Below are positions 1 through 6,320 of a stretch of DNA of 7,928 nucleotides, piece by piece. How positions within the stretch are numbered: position 1 is the stretch's first letter; each line of letters begins with the position of its first letter. The translations under genes were made by a program, and so were the position numbers. A model generated the notes under the pieces. The model made no database searches and was not told where the DNA came from. It worked only from the letters and a program-made list of their open reading frames with translations. Source of the stretch: Deltaproteobacteria bacterium (GTDB lineage: Bacteria; Desulfobacterota; Binatia; Binatales; Binataceae); assembly GCA_021786815.1 (NCBI GenBank), contig JAJYMR010000417.1:1-7928 (forward strand), written 5' to 3'.

Positions 1-422
1 GGTTCTCCCGCGGTGGAAACGACTCGCCCCTCGATATCGAGCGGTTCGCCCTCGACGTCGCGGGCTACATTCGCGCCTGTCGGGATTTCAGGCGCGCCCT
101 CGCGATAGAACGGACCCAACAGGCTCGATTCGGTTGCGCCCTTTACCTTATCGCGATTCGCGATCAGGTCGACAAGCGCGCTAAGCCCGAGCGTATCGGA
201 GAGTAGGATGAATTCCTGGCGCTTGTCGTCGGTGATATGCCCAAGCTCGGTCAGGAACTCGATTGCTTTCGCCCACTCGCGCGGCGTCAGGCCCACTTCG
301 CGCGCGAATTCGTGGAGATGACGGATCAGGGATTCCATCACCTGCCTCAGACGAGCATCTGGCGCACCGGAGAAGCGGCCCAGAACCTCGTCAGTGATGG
401 TCCGCTCGTTGAGACTGCGCAT
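1..422 (-). CDS. Intradiol ring-cleavage dioxygenase, probably hydroxyquinol 1,2-dioxygenase (partial, N-terminal 140 residues)
   Basis: Enzymes of this type use non-haem Fe(III) to open catechols between the two hydroxyls; hydroxyquinol becomes maleylacetate. The visible 140 residues are the helical N-terminal dimerisation domain, with the signature DDKRQEFILLSDTLG at about 65-79 and LGPFYR at 102-107, the hallmark just before the catalytic beta-sandwich. The iron ligands (two Tyr, two His in the family) lie beyond the window edge and cannot be checked. The ATG at 422 follows AGGAG with about 6 bases spacing, and the N-terminus has the family's usual length. The gene starts 29 bases after the amidohydrolase stop and is last in the visible operon. 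Hydroxyquinol is preferred over catechol as substrate because maleylacetate reductase, which acts on its product, is two genes upstream; the N-terminal motif also fits hydroxyquinol enzymes. Known counterparts are PnpG, ChqB and GraB. A chlorocatechol or catechol enzyme is the main alternative. Confidence 0.85.
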   Translation of the reverse strand, partial: MRSLNERTITDEVLGRFSGAPDARLRQVMESLIRHLHEFAREVGLTPREWAKAIEFLTELGHITDDKRQEFILLSDTLGLSALVDLIANRDKVKGATESSLLGPFYREGAPEIPTGANVARDVEGEPLDIEGRVVSTAGE

Positions 423-451
423 GGCTGCTCCTAAACGTTACCGAAGTGGCG

Positions 452-1918
452 TTAACGATCGTCCTTAAGAAGTTTCGTCACGTCCGCCTCGACGCGCGTG
501 CCCTTGAAGAAATCACGATTGAGCGCGGTAAAAAACCGCGCCGCATTTCCAAAAACGAACGCGCGGAAATCCTCTTCCGCTACCAATTCATGCTCCAGCA
601 GTTCGTAGGCTTCCGCGGCGGCGTCCCTCATGTCCGGCAAATCGAAATGGCCCAGGTCGGAACTGTATAGTGCGTTGAGTGCGCATCCGAAGGGATTCAG
701 CCGCCGGTCGAATGCAAGAGCCGTCAGCCGGTCGTCGCCTTCGCATCCGAAATAGAATGGCGAAACGAAGCGATCGCGAAAATCGTCGCGCCTTGTGACT
801 TCCGCCAGTCTCCATTCGTCGAGATTACTCTTATGCTCTTCCGGGTCTCCCCACAGCAACGCGGAACGTTCGCTTTCGGGGTCGGCCCTGCGCTCTCCGT
901 AGCGCTCGCCGTACTTCACGAACAGATCGCGGACGAGTTGATGGTCGAGGTTGGCGGGATCGACATTCTCGAGCGCTTTCAGGTTGCGCTTCTCCCAGTG
1001 ACCGACGAGATCGTTGAGCAGCGCGCACGCCCACGACGCTCCTCCCTCGAGAAATGAGAATCTCAGTTCCGGGAACCTGCGCGTCACACCACCGAAGAAA
1101 AGCGCCTTGCATATCGCTTCGGCCGAGGCGGCGAAGTGTCCGATATGATTGAACATGAAGTTCGAAATCGACGTTCTGAATCCGATTCCCGCGCTTGGCG
1201 AATGGAAACTCGGACAGACCCTTAGTTCGACACACCGTTTCCATACCGGGTCGTAGTCGTAATCGCTGTCGACGGCGAGCGTATCCAGCCAGAACGCGCG
1301 GCGCGCAAGCGGAGAGGACTCGCGAACCTCAGCGTAAGGCCGCCGGACATGCGCGGCCATCACAACAGCCTTCAACCCGAGATGTCCGACGGCATAATCG
1401 AGTTCGTCGATCGCCTCGGCGGGCGTATGCATCGGGATGATCGCAACAGGCGTCATCCGGTCCGGGTATTCGCCGTATACTTCAGACACCATCCTGTTGT
1501 ACGCGCGACAGAGCGCGCGGCGAAGTTCATCGTCGCCCTGATGGATGGCGAACAGCCCGATGCTTGGGTAGATGACGGTGAAGTCGATTCCCATTTCGTC
1601 GAGCCGATTGTAGAGCAGCCTCGGTAGCGAACTGGTGGCGCGGTCGAGTGTGTTTTTCGTCGGATGAACCCACCAATGGGGACGCGGCTCACGCTCGGCG
1701 CGTCTCTGCTCCCATGACATCCGGGTCCATCGATAGGAAAACGGACCGGTGGGAACGTCCTTGAACCGGCGCACGGCGCTGTCGCCCGCGATATCGCGCA
1801 GATAGTCGAACAGTACCGGCTCGAACTCGGCGGTATGGCCGTCGGCGTCGATAATCGGATGGTCGAGGCGCGCTCGAATCGCGGCTGACTTCGATCTCGG
1901 TTGGTCGCCTTTCTGCAT
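452..1918 (-). CDS. Amidohydrolase-2 family (COG2159) metal-dependent hydrolase or decarboxylase, substrate unknown
   Basis: This is a 488-residue TIM-barrel protein of the superfamily that holds ACMSD and gamma-resorcylate decarboxylase. Visible family marks are IIDADGH at 22-28 (end of strand 1), the FPELRFSFLEGGASW segment at 282-296, SSDLGHFDLPDM at 419-430 with the strand-8 Asp421, and the C-terminal FGNAARFF at 456-463. His239 in CPSFHS is a candidate strand-5 ligand. The N-terminal motif is D-x-D-x-H rather than the D-x-H-x-H of ACMSD, so the first metal-binding His is replaced by Asp26. At 488 residues it is far longer than the roughly 330 of ACMSD or gamma-resorcylate decarboxylase. 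The ATG at 1918 is the only Met before the first motif; its ribosome site (GGGTAA) is weak. The gene lies between hapF and the intradiol dioxygenase, which suggests a role with an aromatic or ring-opened carboxylate. Family is sure; reaction and metal use are not. Confidence 0.85.
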   Translation of the reverse strand: MQKGDQPRSKSAAIRARLDHPIIDADGHTAEFEPVLFDYLRDIAGDSAVRRFKDVPTGPFSYRWTRMSWEQRRAEREPRPHWWVHPTKNTLDRATSSLPRLLYNRLDEMGIDFTVIYPSIGLFAIHQGDDELRRALCRAYNRMVSEVYGEYPDRMTPVAIIPMHTPAEAIDELDYAVGHLGLKAVVMAAHVRRPYAEVRESSPLARRAFWLDTLAVDSDYDYDPVWKRCVELRVCPSFHSPSAGIGFRTSISNFMFNHIGHFAASAEAICKALFFGGVTRRFPELRFSFLEGGASWACALLNDLVGHWEKRNLKALENVDPANLDHQLVRDLFVKYGERYGERRADPESERSALLWGDPEEHKSNLDEWRLAEVTRRDDFRDRFVSPFYFGCEGDDRLTALAFDRRLNPFGCALNALYSSDLGHFDLPDMRDAAAEAYELLEHELVAEEDFRAFVFGNAARFFTALNRDFFKGTRVEADVTKLLKDDR

Positions 1919-1967
1919 AGATAGTTACCCGTAGGTGCGTGACGTCCAATCAGGCGATCGCGGTTGA

Positions 1968-3032
1968 TTACGTTTTCGACGGCCGGCGGCCGTAGTATGC
2001 GTCGTCGAGAAGCTTGCGGACACCATCGCGGGTCACCGGACGCGGATTGTAATACGGATTGCTCACGGCGAGGTCCGCGGCACGGTCGAGGTCGGTTTCA
2101 CGAAGTCCGAAATCCTTGAGCGCCATCCTTGCGCCCACCGTAAGCGCGAGATCGTACAGGCCGTCCGATGCGTTCTTCGCACCGAGCGCTCTCGCCACGC
2201 GCTCCATCGCCCAAGGTGCAGCAAGAGCATTGTAGGCTGCGACGTGAGGAAGAATGAGCGTGTGAATCTCGGAGTGCGGCAGATTGAAGGTTCCACCGAG
2301 CGTGTGGCAGAGCTTGTGATGCAGCGCCATCCCGACCGCGCCGAGCGAAGCGCCGGCGAGCCACGCGCCGTAAAGCGCGTCGGCGCGCGCATCGAGATTT
2401 TGCGGCGCCTTCACAACGGCGGGCAGACTTTTCGCGAGCGCGCGGATGGATTCCTCAGCCATCAGCGAAATGATCGGATTGGTGTCCTCGGCGTAGAGCG
2501 CTTCCACGGCATGTGCGATCGCGTTCATTCCGCTGGTTCCCGATAGGCCCGGGGGCATCGAGACGGTCAGCGTCGGATCGTAGATGACCGTTCGCGGCAG
2601 CACGCGAAGATCGCGGCCGGTCTTCTTTACGCCGGCCTCGGTGAGACCCCAGATCGGCGTCATCTCGGAGCCTGCGTAAGTGGTCGGAATCGCGAGAATC
2701 GGAAGTTCCGAGACGAGCGCGATCGCCTTGGCAAGCCCGATCGTCGAGCCGCCGCCGACCGCGACGCAGCAATCCGCGCCAAGCCGCTTCGCTTCCTCGC
2801 GCGCCTGCCGGGCGGTCTCGATCGGCACGTGCATCACGGCGCGGTCGAAAATTCCAGCCGAACGGCTGCCCATCCGCACCGCGACGTCGTGAGCCTCTGC
2901 GCGTTGCTCCGGAGTGGACAGGACGAGGGCCCTCGCCGAACCGATCCGTTCGATCTCTTCGGCAAGGCGGTCGAGGCTGCCGACGCCGAAGATCACACGC
3001 CCGGGCAGCGCCTGATACGTGAAGCGAAGCAT
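1968..3032 (-). CDS. hapF: Maleylacetate reductase (iron-containing alcohol dehydrogenase fold)
   Basis: The enzyme reduces maleylacetate to 3-oxoadipate with NAD(P)H in the cytosol and is where hydroquinone and hydroxyquinol breakdown converge. It is 354 residues, close to the usual 350-360. The N-terminal dinucleotide-binding domain has GGGST at 93-97 and IPTTYAGSEMTPIWG at 115-129. The helical C-terminal domain has GMNAIAHAVEALYA at 168-181, ALHHKLCHTLGG at 236-247 and NLPHSEIHT at 250-258, which hold the positions equivalent to metal ligands in the wider family (N170, H174, H239 or H243, H253). The first ligand position is Asn rather than Asp, which is common in maleylacetate reductases and sets them apart from metal-dependent alcohol dehydrogenases. 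The ATG at 3032 follows GGAGAA with about 7 bases spacing and overlaps the TGA of a 29-codon micro-ORF as TGATG. Its place after the hapE-type dehydrogenase matches hapF/pnpF. Confidence is high. Confidence 0.93.
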   Translation of the reverse strand: MLRFTYQALPGRVIFGVGSLDRLAEEIERIGSARALVLSTPEQRAEAHDVAVRMGSRSAGIFDRAVMHVPIETARQAREEAKRLGADCCVAVGGGSTIGLAKAIALVSELPILAIPTTYAGSEMTPIWGLTEAGVKKTGRDLRVLPRTVIYDPTLTVSMPPGLSGTSGMNAIAHAVEALYAEDTNPIISLMAEESIRALAKSLPAVVKAPQNLDARADALYGAWLAGASLGAVGMALHHKLCHTLGGTFNLPHSEIHTLILPHVAAYNALAAPWAMERVARALGAKNASDGLYDLALTVGARMALKDFGLRETDLDRAADLAVSNPYYNPRPVTRDGVRKLLDDAYYGRRPSKT

Positions 3033-3121
3033 CAGGCATTCTCCGCGCGTGCGCGCCGGGTTCGGAGAAACTCCGCGACGGCATACTTGAGGTTAAGAAT
3101 CACTGGCAGCGGATCCTCCAT
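3032..3121 (-). CDS. Possible 29-residue micro-ORF between hapE and hapF
   Basis: An open frame with ATG at 3121 starts two bases after the TAG of hapE and ends in a TGA that shares its A with the hapF start codon (TGATG). It fills the 91-base gap completely. The product begins MEDPLPVILNLKYAVAEFLR and ends in a basic Arg/Ala-rich tail; the middle could form one amphipathic helix. There is no signal peptide or recognisable domain. No Shine-Dalgarno lies just before its ATG, since that stretch is the end of hapE, so translation would rely on coupling to hapE termination. It may be a real small protein or a device that carries ribosomes to the hapF start. A chance open frame of 29 codons in GC-rich DNA is also plausible; the tight fit at both ends is the argument for it. 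Confidence 0.4.
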   Translation of the reverse strand: MEDPLPVILNLKYAVAEFLRTRRARAENA

Positions 3122-3123
3122 CG

Positions 3124-4593
3124 CTAGCGCGCGTAGTAGGGCGGGATCCCCGCGTCCACGTTGACCCATACGGACTTGGCCGTCGTGTACTCGGTCATCG
3201 CGTCGAAACCCATGTCGCGCCCGTAGCCCGAGCCGCGAACGCCGCCGAACGGAGAGCCGGGGTTCACGCGCTTGTAGCAGTTAATCCATACCATCCCGCT
3301 GACGAGCCGGCGCGCAACCCGATGCGCCCGCTTGATGTCGCGCGTCCAAAATCCCGCGCCGAGTCCATAATCAGTGCCGTTTGCGATCGCGATCACTTCA
3401 TCTTCGTCGTTGAAAGTGGTGACCGTAACGAACGGACCGAAAACCTCTTCCTGGCAGACCCGATCGGCCGGTTTCGCCCTGACAACGGTTGGCAGCAGGT
3501 AGCATCCTTTGGCGAGTTCACGGTCGGCCGGCGGCTCGCCTCCGAGCAGAATCTCGCCGCCCTGCTCGCGTGCGATTTTGCAGTAATTGAGCACGCGCTC
3601 GCGATGCTGCATCGAGGTGAGCGGTCCCATCTCGGTCGCCGGATCGAGCGGATTTCCGAGCCTGATCGATCCCGCCAGCTTGAGAAACCCGTCAAGGAAT
3701 TGTTCGGCGATCCGCTCGTGCAGGAGCAGGCGCGAGCCGGCGATACACGCCTGGCCCTGGTTGTGGAATATCGCGAAAGCACCGCCGCCGATTGCGGCCT
3801 TGAGGTCGGCATCGTCGAATACGATATTCGCACCCTTGCCGCCGAGTTCGAGTTGAACGCGCTTCAGATTGCCGGCCGAAGCCTGCACGATCCTGCGCCC
3901 GGTCGCGGTCGAACCGGTAAAGGCGATCTTCTGCACGCCGGGATGCTCGGCGAGATACTGGCCGGCGACATTGCCGTAGCCGGGCACGATATTGGCCACG
4001 CCCGGAGGAAACCCGACCTCGCGCATCAGCTCCGCGATCCTGAGTGAGCTTAGCGGCGTCAGTTCCGCCGGCTTCATCACGACGCAATTGCCTGCCGCGA
4101 GCGCCGGGCCCATCTTCCAGCTCGTGAACATCAGCGGAAAGTTCCACGGCACGATCTGCCCAACCACGCCGACCGGCTCGCGCGTTACATAGTTGAGAAA
4201 TCCCTTCTCGACCGGAATGACACTGCCGTGGAACTTGTCCGCTATGCCGCCGAAGTAGCGGAACGTCGCCGCGGTGCGCGGAACGTCGAGCATTCGCGTG
4301 TCACGAATCGGATGACCAGTGTCGAGCGACTCAATCTGTGCGAGTTCCTCGAAATTCGCCTCGATCGCGTCGGCTAGCCGAAGCAGAAGCCGGCCGCGAT
4401 CGGCTGCGGCCGTGTCGCGCCAGGCTGGAAACGCGTCGGTTGCAGCCGCTACCGCCTTGTCGATATCGGCGGGCCGGGCTTCGGCGACTTCGGCCAACGT
4501 TGAATTGTCGTGCGGATTTAGGACTTCGATCCTGCCACGCTCGGCGGAATCGACGAACTCGCCGCCAATAAATAGCCTCGTCTGAAACCGCAT
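3124..4593 (-). CDS. hapE: NAD(P)-dependent aldehyde dehydrogenase, probably 4-hydroxymuconic semialdehyde dehydrogenase
   Basis: In this setting the expected reaction is oxidation of 4-hydroxymuconic semialdehyde, the HapCD product, to maleylacetate. The protein is 489 residues, normal for the superfamily. All core catalytic features are present: PWNF with Asn151, MKPAE with Lys174 for cofactor binding, FTGST at 225-229, the general-base Glu249 in LELGG, the nucleophile Cys283 in GQAC, and EEVFGPF at 382-388. I chose the ATG at 4593, giving MRFQTRLFIGGEFV, because family members begin about ten residues before FIGGEF and GGAG lies about 9 bases upstream. A TTG at 4629 would add 12 residues but has no better ribosome site. 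The gene is 75 bases after hapD and matches the hapCDEF order. Sequence alone places it in the broad betaine/hydroxymuconic semialdehyde dehydrogenase group; the specific substrate is inferred from its neighbours. Confidence 0.87.
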   Translation of the reverse strand: MRFQTRLFIGGEFVDSAERGRIEVLNPHDNSTLAEVAEARPADIDKAVAAATDAFPAWRDTAAADRGRLLLRLADAIEANFEELAQIESLDTGHPIRDTRMLDVPRTAATFRYFGGIADKFHGSVIPVEKGFLNYVTREPVGVVGQIVPWNFPLMFTSWKMGPALAAGNCVVMKPAELTPLSSLRIAELMREVGFPPGVANIVPGYGNVAGQYLAEHPGVQKIAFTGSTATGRRIVQASAGNLKRVQLELGGKGANIVFDDADLKAAIGGGAFAIFHNQGQACIAGSRLLLHERIAEQFLDGFLKLAGSIRLGNPLDPATEMGPLTSMQHRERVLNYCKIAREQGGEILLGGEPPADRELAKGCYLLPTVVRAKPADRVCQEEVFGPFVTVTTFNDEDEVIAIANGTDYGLGAGFWTRDIKRAHRVARRLVSGMVWINCYKRVNPGSPFGGVRGSGYGRDMGFDAMTEYTTAKSVWVNVDAGIPPYYAR

Positions 4594-4595
4594 CG

Positions 4596-4606
4596 GGAGC
4601 AGCTCC
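4596..4606. promoter_or_regulatory. Small inverted repeat containing the hapE ribosome binding site
   Basis: GGAGC and GCTCC at 4596-4600 and 4602-4606 are exact inverted repeats around one base. In the transcript the GGAG ribosome binding site can pair with CTCC, leaving a three-base loop, just before the hapE ATG. Four G-C-rich pairs would be only moderately stable, and such short palindromes are common in GC-rich DNA. It is recorded because it bears on the start choice. Confidence 0.3.
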
Positions 4607-4668
4607 GGAAACCCTATCGCAACGCGCAATGCACAATCGCGCCGGTTCGTCGACGTGCGAGCGCGCGG

Positions 4669-5646
4669 TTAAAAGTCAACGGGATTCGGCTTGAGCTTCT
4701 TCTTCGCGTAAAGCTCGGGCAACTCCGAGTCCGCATTCTCCCACACCAGCAGCATCGAGCGCTTCGGCGAGAATCCCTGGTGCCTTATGTCGGCCGGCAT
4801 CGCGGCAACGTCGCCCGCCTTCATCACGACCCGCGCTCGCGGCGCGCCGGTCTCGCGATCCGTAACGTCCCAGTGAATTTCGTCGCTTAACTGGACGAAC
4901 CACTCGACGCGATCATTGCCATGGATGATCGGCAGAACGAATTCCTCGGTCGTCGGGCATACCAGGCTGTCCTTCACCACCGAGGTAATCGACGGATTCC
5001 ACGTCACGTCCGAGCGCGAGAGATAGGCGAAGAAATTGAACGCGTGCACTTCGTTCTCGAAGCCCGGTTCCGCGTGCACCTCGGGCTCCGTCTGGTCAAC
5101 GTCGGCGAAATGACGGTTGACCCGAAAACCGCTTTCGTCGCCGCGAAGCGGAGTGTCGTCGTTCAAGCCCACCATCCGCCTGGCGACAACGCGCTTGCGC
5201 GTCACCGCGGCGTGATTGTTGCCGCGCTTGGGACCGAAAGCCGTCCCGGTCTCCTCGGGAGCGGCGAACGGATCGAAACCCTCGATCGTCCAGTCGTCGA
5301 GCATCGCCTCGAACACCGGGCGTACCTCGTCGCTCCTGAAGGTTTCCATGCGATGCTTGTTACGGGCGCGGTAGCCGCCGTTGTAGAGACCCGCAAAGAC
5401 GTCGACGGTGCCGTAATGGTTGGTCGTGCCGAACACTTCGTCGAAGTTCACGACTCCATAGAAGAAGTTCCACGCGACATCACGCATAAGGGCCTTCAGA
5501 AACTTGTCCACCGGCATGATGTGGTTTCCGCCCGGCCAACTGATATGCGCGAAATACTCGTCGCGTTCGAATTTGAAACCGCCGATTTGAAAAGCGTGGT
5601 ATCCGTGGCGGTTGGGAGTGCTGTGCTGAGCTTTTCCGTCACCCAT
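4669..5646 (-). CDS. hapD: Hydroquinone 1,2-dioxygenase large (catalytic) subunit, cupin fold
   Basis: With the small subunit this forms the Fe(II)-dependent two-component dioxygenase (HapCD/PnpCD) that opens hydroquinone to 4-hydroxymuconic semialdehyde. The 325-residue protein has a C-terminal cupin with IHGNDRVEW at 241-249 and IRHQGFSP at 287-294. The iron ligands reported for PnpD of Pseudomonas sp. WBC-3 are His256, Asn258, Glu262 and His303, as I recall them. Here His242, Asn244, Glu248 and His289 have identical spacing (+2, +6, +47) with a constant offset of 14. This is strong evidence for the same active site. The shift of 14 shows a shorter N-terminal part than in PnpD. The ATG at 5646 has a strong upstream purine tract (AGGGAGGGAA), with GGAGG ending about 9 bases before it. 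The gene lies 62 bases after hapC. A different ring-cleaving cupin is unlikely given the small-subunit partner and downstream genes. Confidence 0.95.
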   Translation of the reverse strand: MGDGKAQHSTPNRHGYHAFQIGGFKFERDEYFAHISWPGGNHIMPVDKFLKALMRDVAWNFFYGVVNFDEVFGTTNHYGTVDVFAGLYNGGYRARNKHRMETFRSDEVRPVFEAMLDDWTIEGFDPFAAPEETGTAFGPKRGNNHAAVTRKRVVARRMVGLNDDTPLRGDESGFRVNRHFADVDQTEPEVHAEPGFENEVHAFNFFAYLSRSDVTWNPSITSVVKDSLVCPTTEEFVLPIIHGNDRVEWFVQLSDEIHWDVTDRETGAPRARVVMKAGDVAAMPADIRHQGFSPKRSMLLVWENADSELPELYAKKKLKPNPVDF

Positions 5647-5708
5647 CGCTGATTCCCTCCCTCGCTTGCGATGACATATCGGACCTGCCTACACCCTGAC
5701 GCGCGAGA

Positions 5709-6203
5709 TTATTTCTGGCAGATGTCCTTCCAGCGCTCGACAGTCAGATCGCCGCGGATGGTCTGCAACAGGATGACGCCCGGCTTCGCCGCGTGGAACT
5801 GATACGCCGCGCCTTTCGGCAGGAGCGCCATATGCCCGCGCCGAGCGACGATGTAGCCCATCTTCGGACCTTTCGGCGTTCCCTCGAGCATCGTGGTTCC
5901 TTCGTGGTCTTCCGCCACAAGCTTTCCCTCGAGCTTCACCAATCGGATCTCGATCTCGCCGTCCATCACGATCGCCGCTTCATCATGAGACGTCGTGTAC
6001 CACGGCGAAGTGCCTTCGGCCCGGATCGCTTCGAGCACGTATTTGAGGTTTTTGCCAACGGCGACCTTTTCATACGGCTCAGCCGCGGCGGCAACCTCGT
6101 ACAGATTCGAGAATGCGTAGTTCCTAGCGTCGTCGTTGATCACCTCGACGCCGCCTTTCTCGAAGTTTTGCAGCGATCCGAAGCGCGTCTGATAAGTCGC
6201 CAT
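5709..6203 (-). CDS. hapC: Hydroquinone 1,2-dioxygenase small subunit, cupin-like
   Basis: This is the partner subunit of the two-component hydroquinone dioxygenase; as I recall for PnpCD, the iron site lies only in the large subunit. The 164-residue product begins MATYQTRFGS and has the length expected for HapC/PnpC. It shows a degenerate cupin pattern: SHDEAAIVMDGEIEI at 72-86 keeps the E-(x)6-G spacing of motif 1 but lacks HxH, and RRGHMALLPKGAAYQFH at 121-137 keeps G-(x)5-P-x-G of motif 2 with Tyr134 where the metal His would be. This fits a non-catalytic or structural subunit. The frame stays open upstream to 6668, but that part overlaps the divergent helicase gene and has no similarity; the ATG at 6203 is preceded by GGGGGAA about 8 bases away and gives the family length. 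It is the first gene of the operon, with hapD next. Confidence 0.93.
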   Translation of the reverse strand: MATYQTRFGSLQNFEKGGVEVINDDARNYAFSNLYEVAAAAEPYEKVAVGKNLKYVLEAIRAEGTSPWYTTSHDEAAIVMDGEIEIRLVKLEGKLVAEDHEGTTMLEGTPKGPKMGYIVARRGHMALLPKGAAYQFHAAKPGVILLQTIRGDLTVERWKDICQK

Positions 6204-6206
6204 CGG

Positions 6207-6228
6207 AAATTCCCCCGAGCTGGAATTT
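6207..6228. promoter_or_regulatory. Perfect 7-base inverted repeat overlapping the hapC ribosome binding site
   Basis: AAATTCC at 6207-6213 and GGAATTT at 6222-6228 are exact inverted repeats with an 8-base spacer. In the hapC transcript they would form a hairpin whose loop and 3' arm contain the GGGGGAA ribosome binding site, 4 bases before the ATG. The same DNA lies at the predicted transcription start and could instead be an operator for a dimeric regulator. The T/A spacing is not the T-N11-A of a classical LysR box. The repeat is seen directly; function is inferred. Confidence 0.5.
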
Positions 6229-6232
6229 GTCA

Positions 6233-6260
6233 AATATAGCGCCCGCGCGGTCGATTTCCA
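6233..6260 (-). promoter_or_regulatory. Candidate sigma-70-type promoter for the hap operon
   Basis: On the minus strand TGGAAA (6255-6260, four of six matches to TTGACA) is followed after 16 bases by TATATT (6233-6238, five of six matches to TATAAT). This would start transcription at about 6225-6230 and give a leader of about 25 bases, beginning at or in the inverted repeat. It is the best such pair in the 117-base divergent gap, and AT-rich sequence is otherwise rare here. The match was made by eye. Confidence 0.45.
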
Positions 6261-6320
6261 TAACGCCCCAGCGAGCCGCGTAGTCGCGTATGCGGGCCAT
6301 GCCATGCGGCTGTAGACGAG

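Larger units (their letters stand above)
6204..6320. other. Divergent intergenic region between hapC and the NERD-helicase gene
   Basis: This 117-base stretch separates two genes that point away from each other and must hold both start regions. The hapC-side promoter and inverted repeat fill its left half. I see no convincing -10/-35 pair for the rightward gene: TTGTCA at 6227-6232 resembles a -35 but has only a three-of-six -10 match (TCGATT) after 18 bases. No regulator gene is adjacent. Confidence 0.6.

Noticed and set aside
2455..3084. 209-residue minus-strand open frame overlapping maleylacetate reductase
   Set aside because: It is a shadow frame of a GC-rich gene: Arg-rich low-complexity composition, no domain, and it overlaps a clearly recognised enzyme in another frame.
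3322..4047. 241-residue plus-strand open frame opposite the aldehyde dehydrogenase
   Set aside because: It is antisense to a complete dehydrogenase with all catalytic residues and has no recognisable motif; long antisense frames are expected at this GC content.
4594..4629. TTG start for hapE that adds 12 residues
   Set aside because: The added residues do not belong to the family N-terminus, TTG is a rarer start, and the ATG at 4593 is well placed before the FIGGEF motif with GGAG upstream.
4921..5652. 243-residue plus-strand open frame opposite hapD
   Set aside because: It is antisense to hapD, which carries the full iron-ligand set. It shows no domain or ribosome site and is explained by codon bias.
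6228..6233. Minus-strand TTGACA close to the hapC start, taken as a -35 box
   Set aside because: A -10 at 17 bases would fall on ATTTCC next to the start codon, which is a poor match and would give an almost leaderless transcript. The pair TGGAAA/TATATT further upstream is better.
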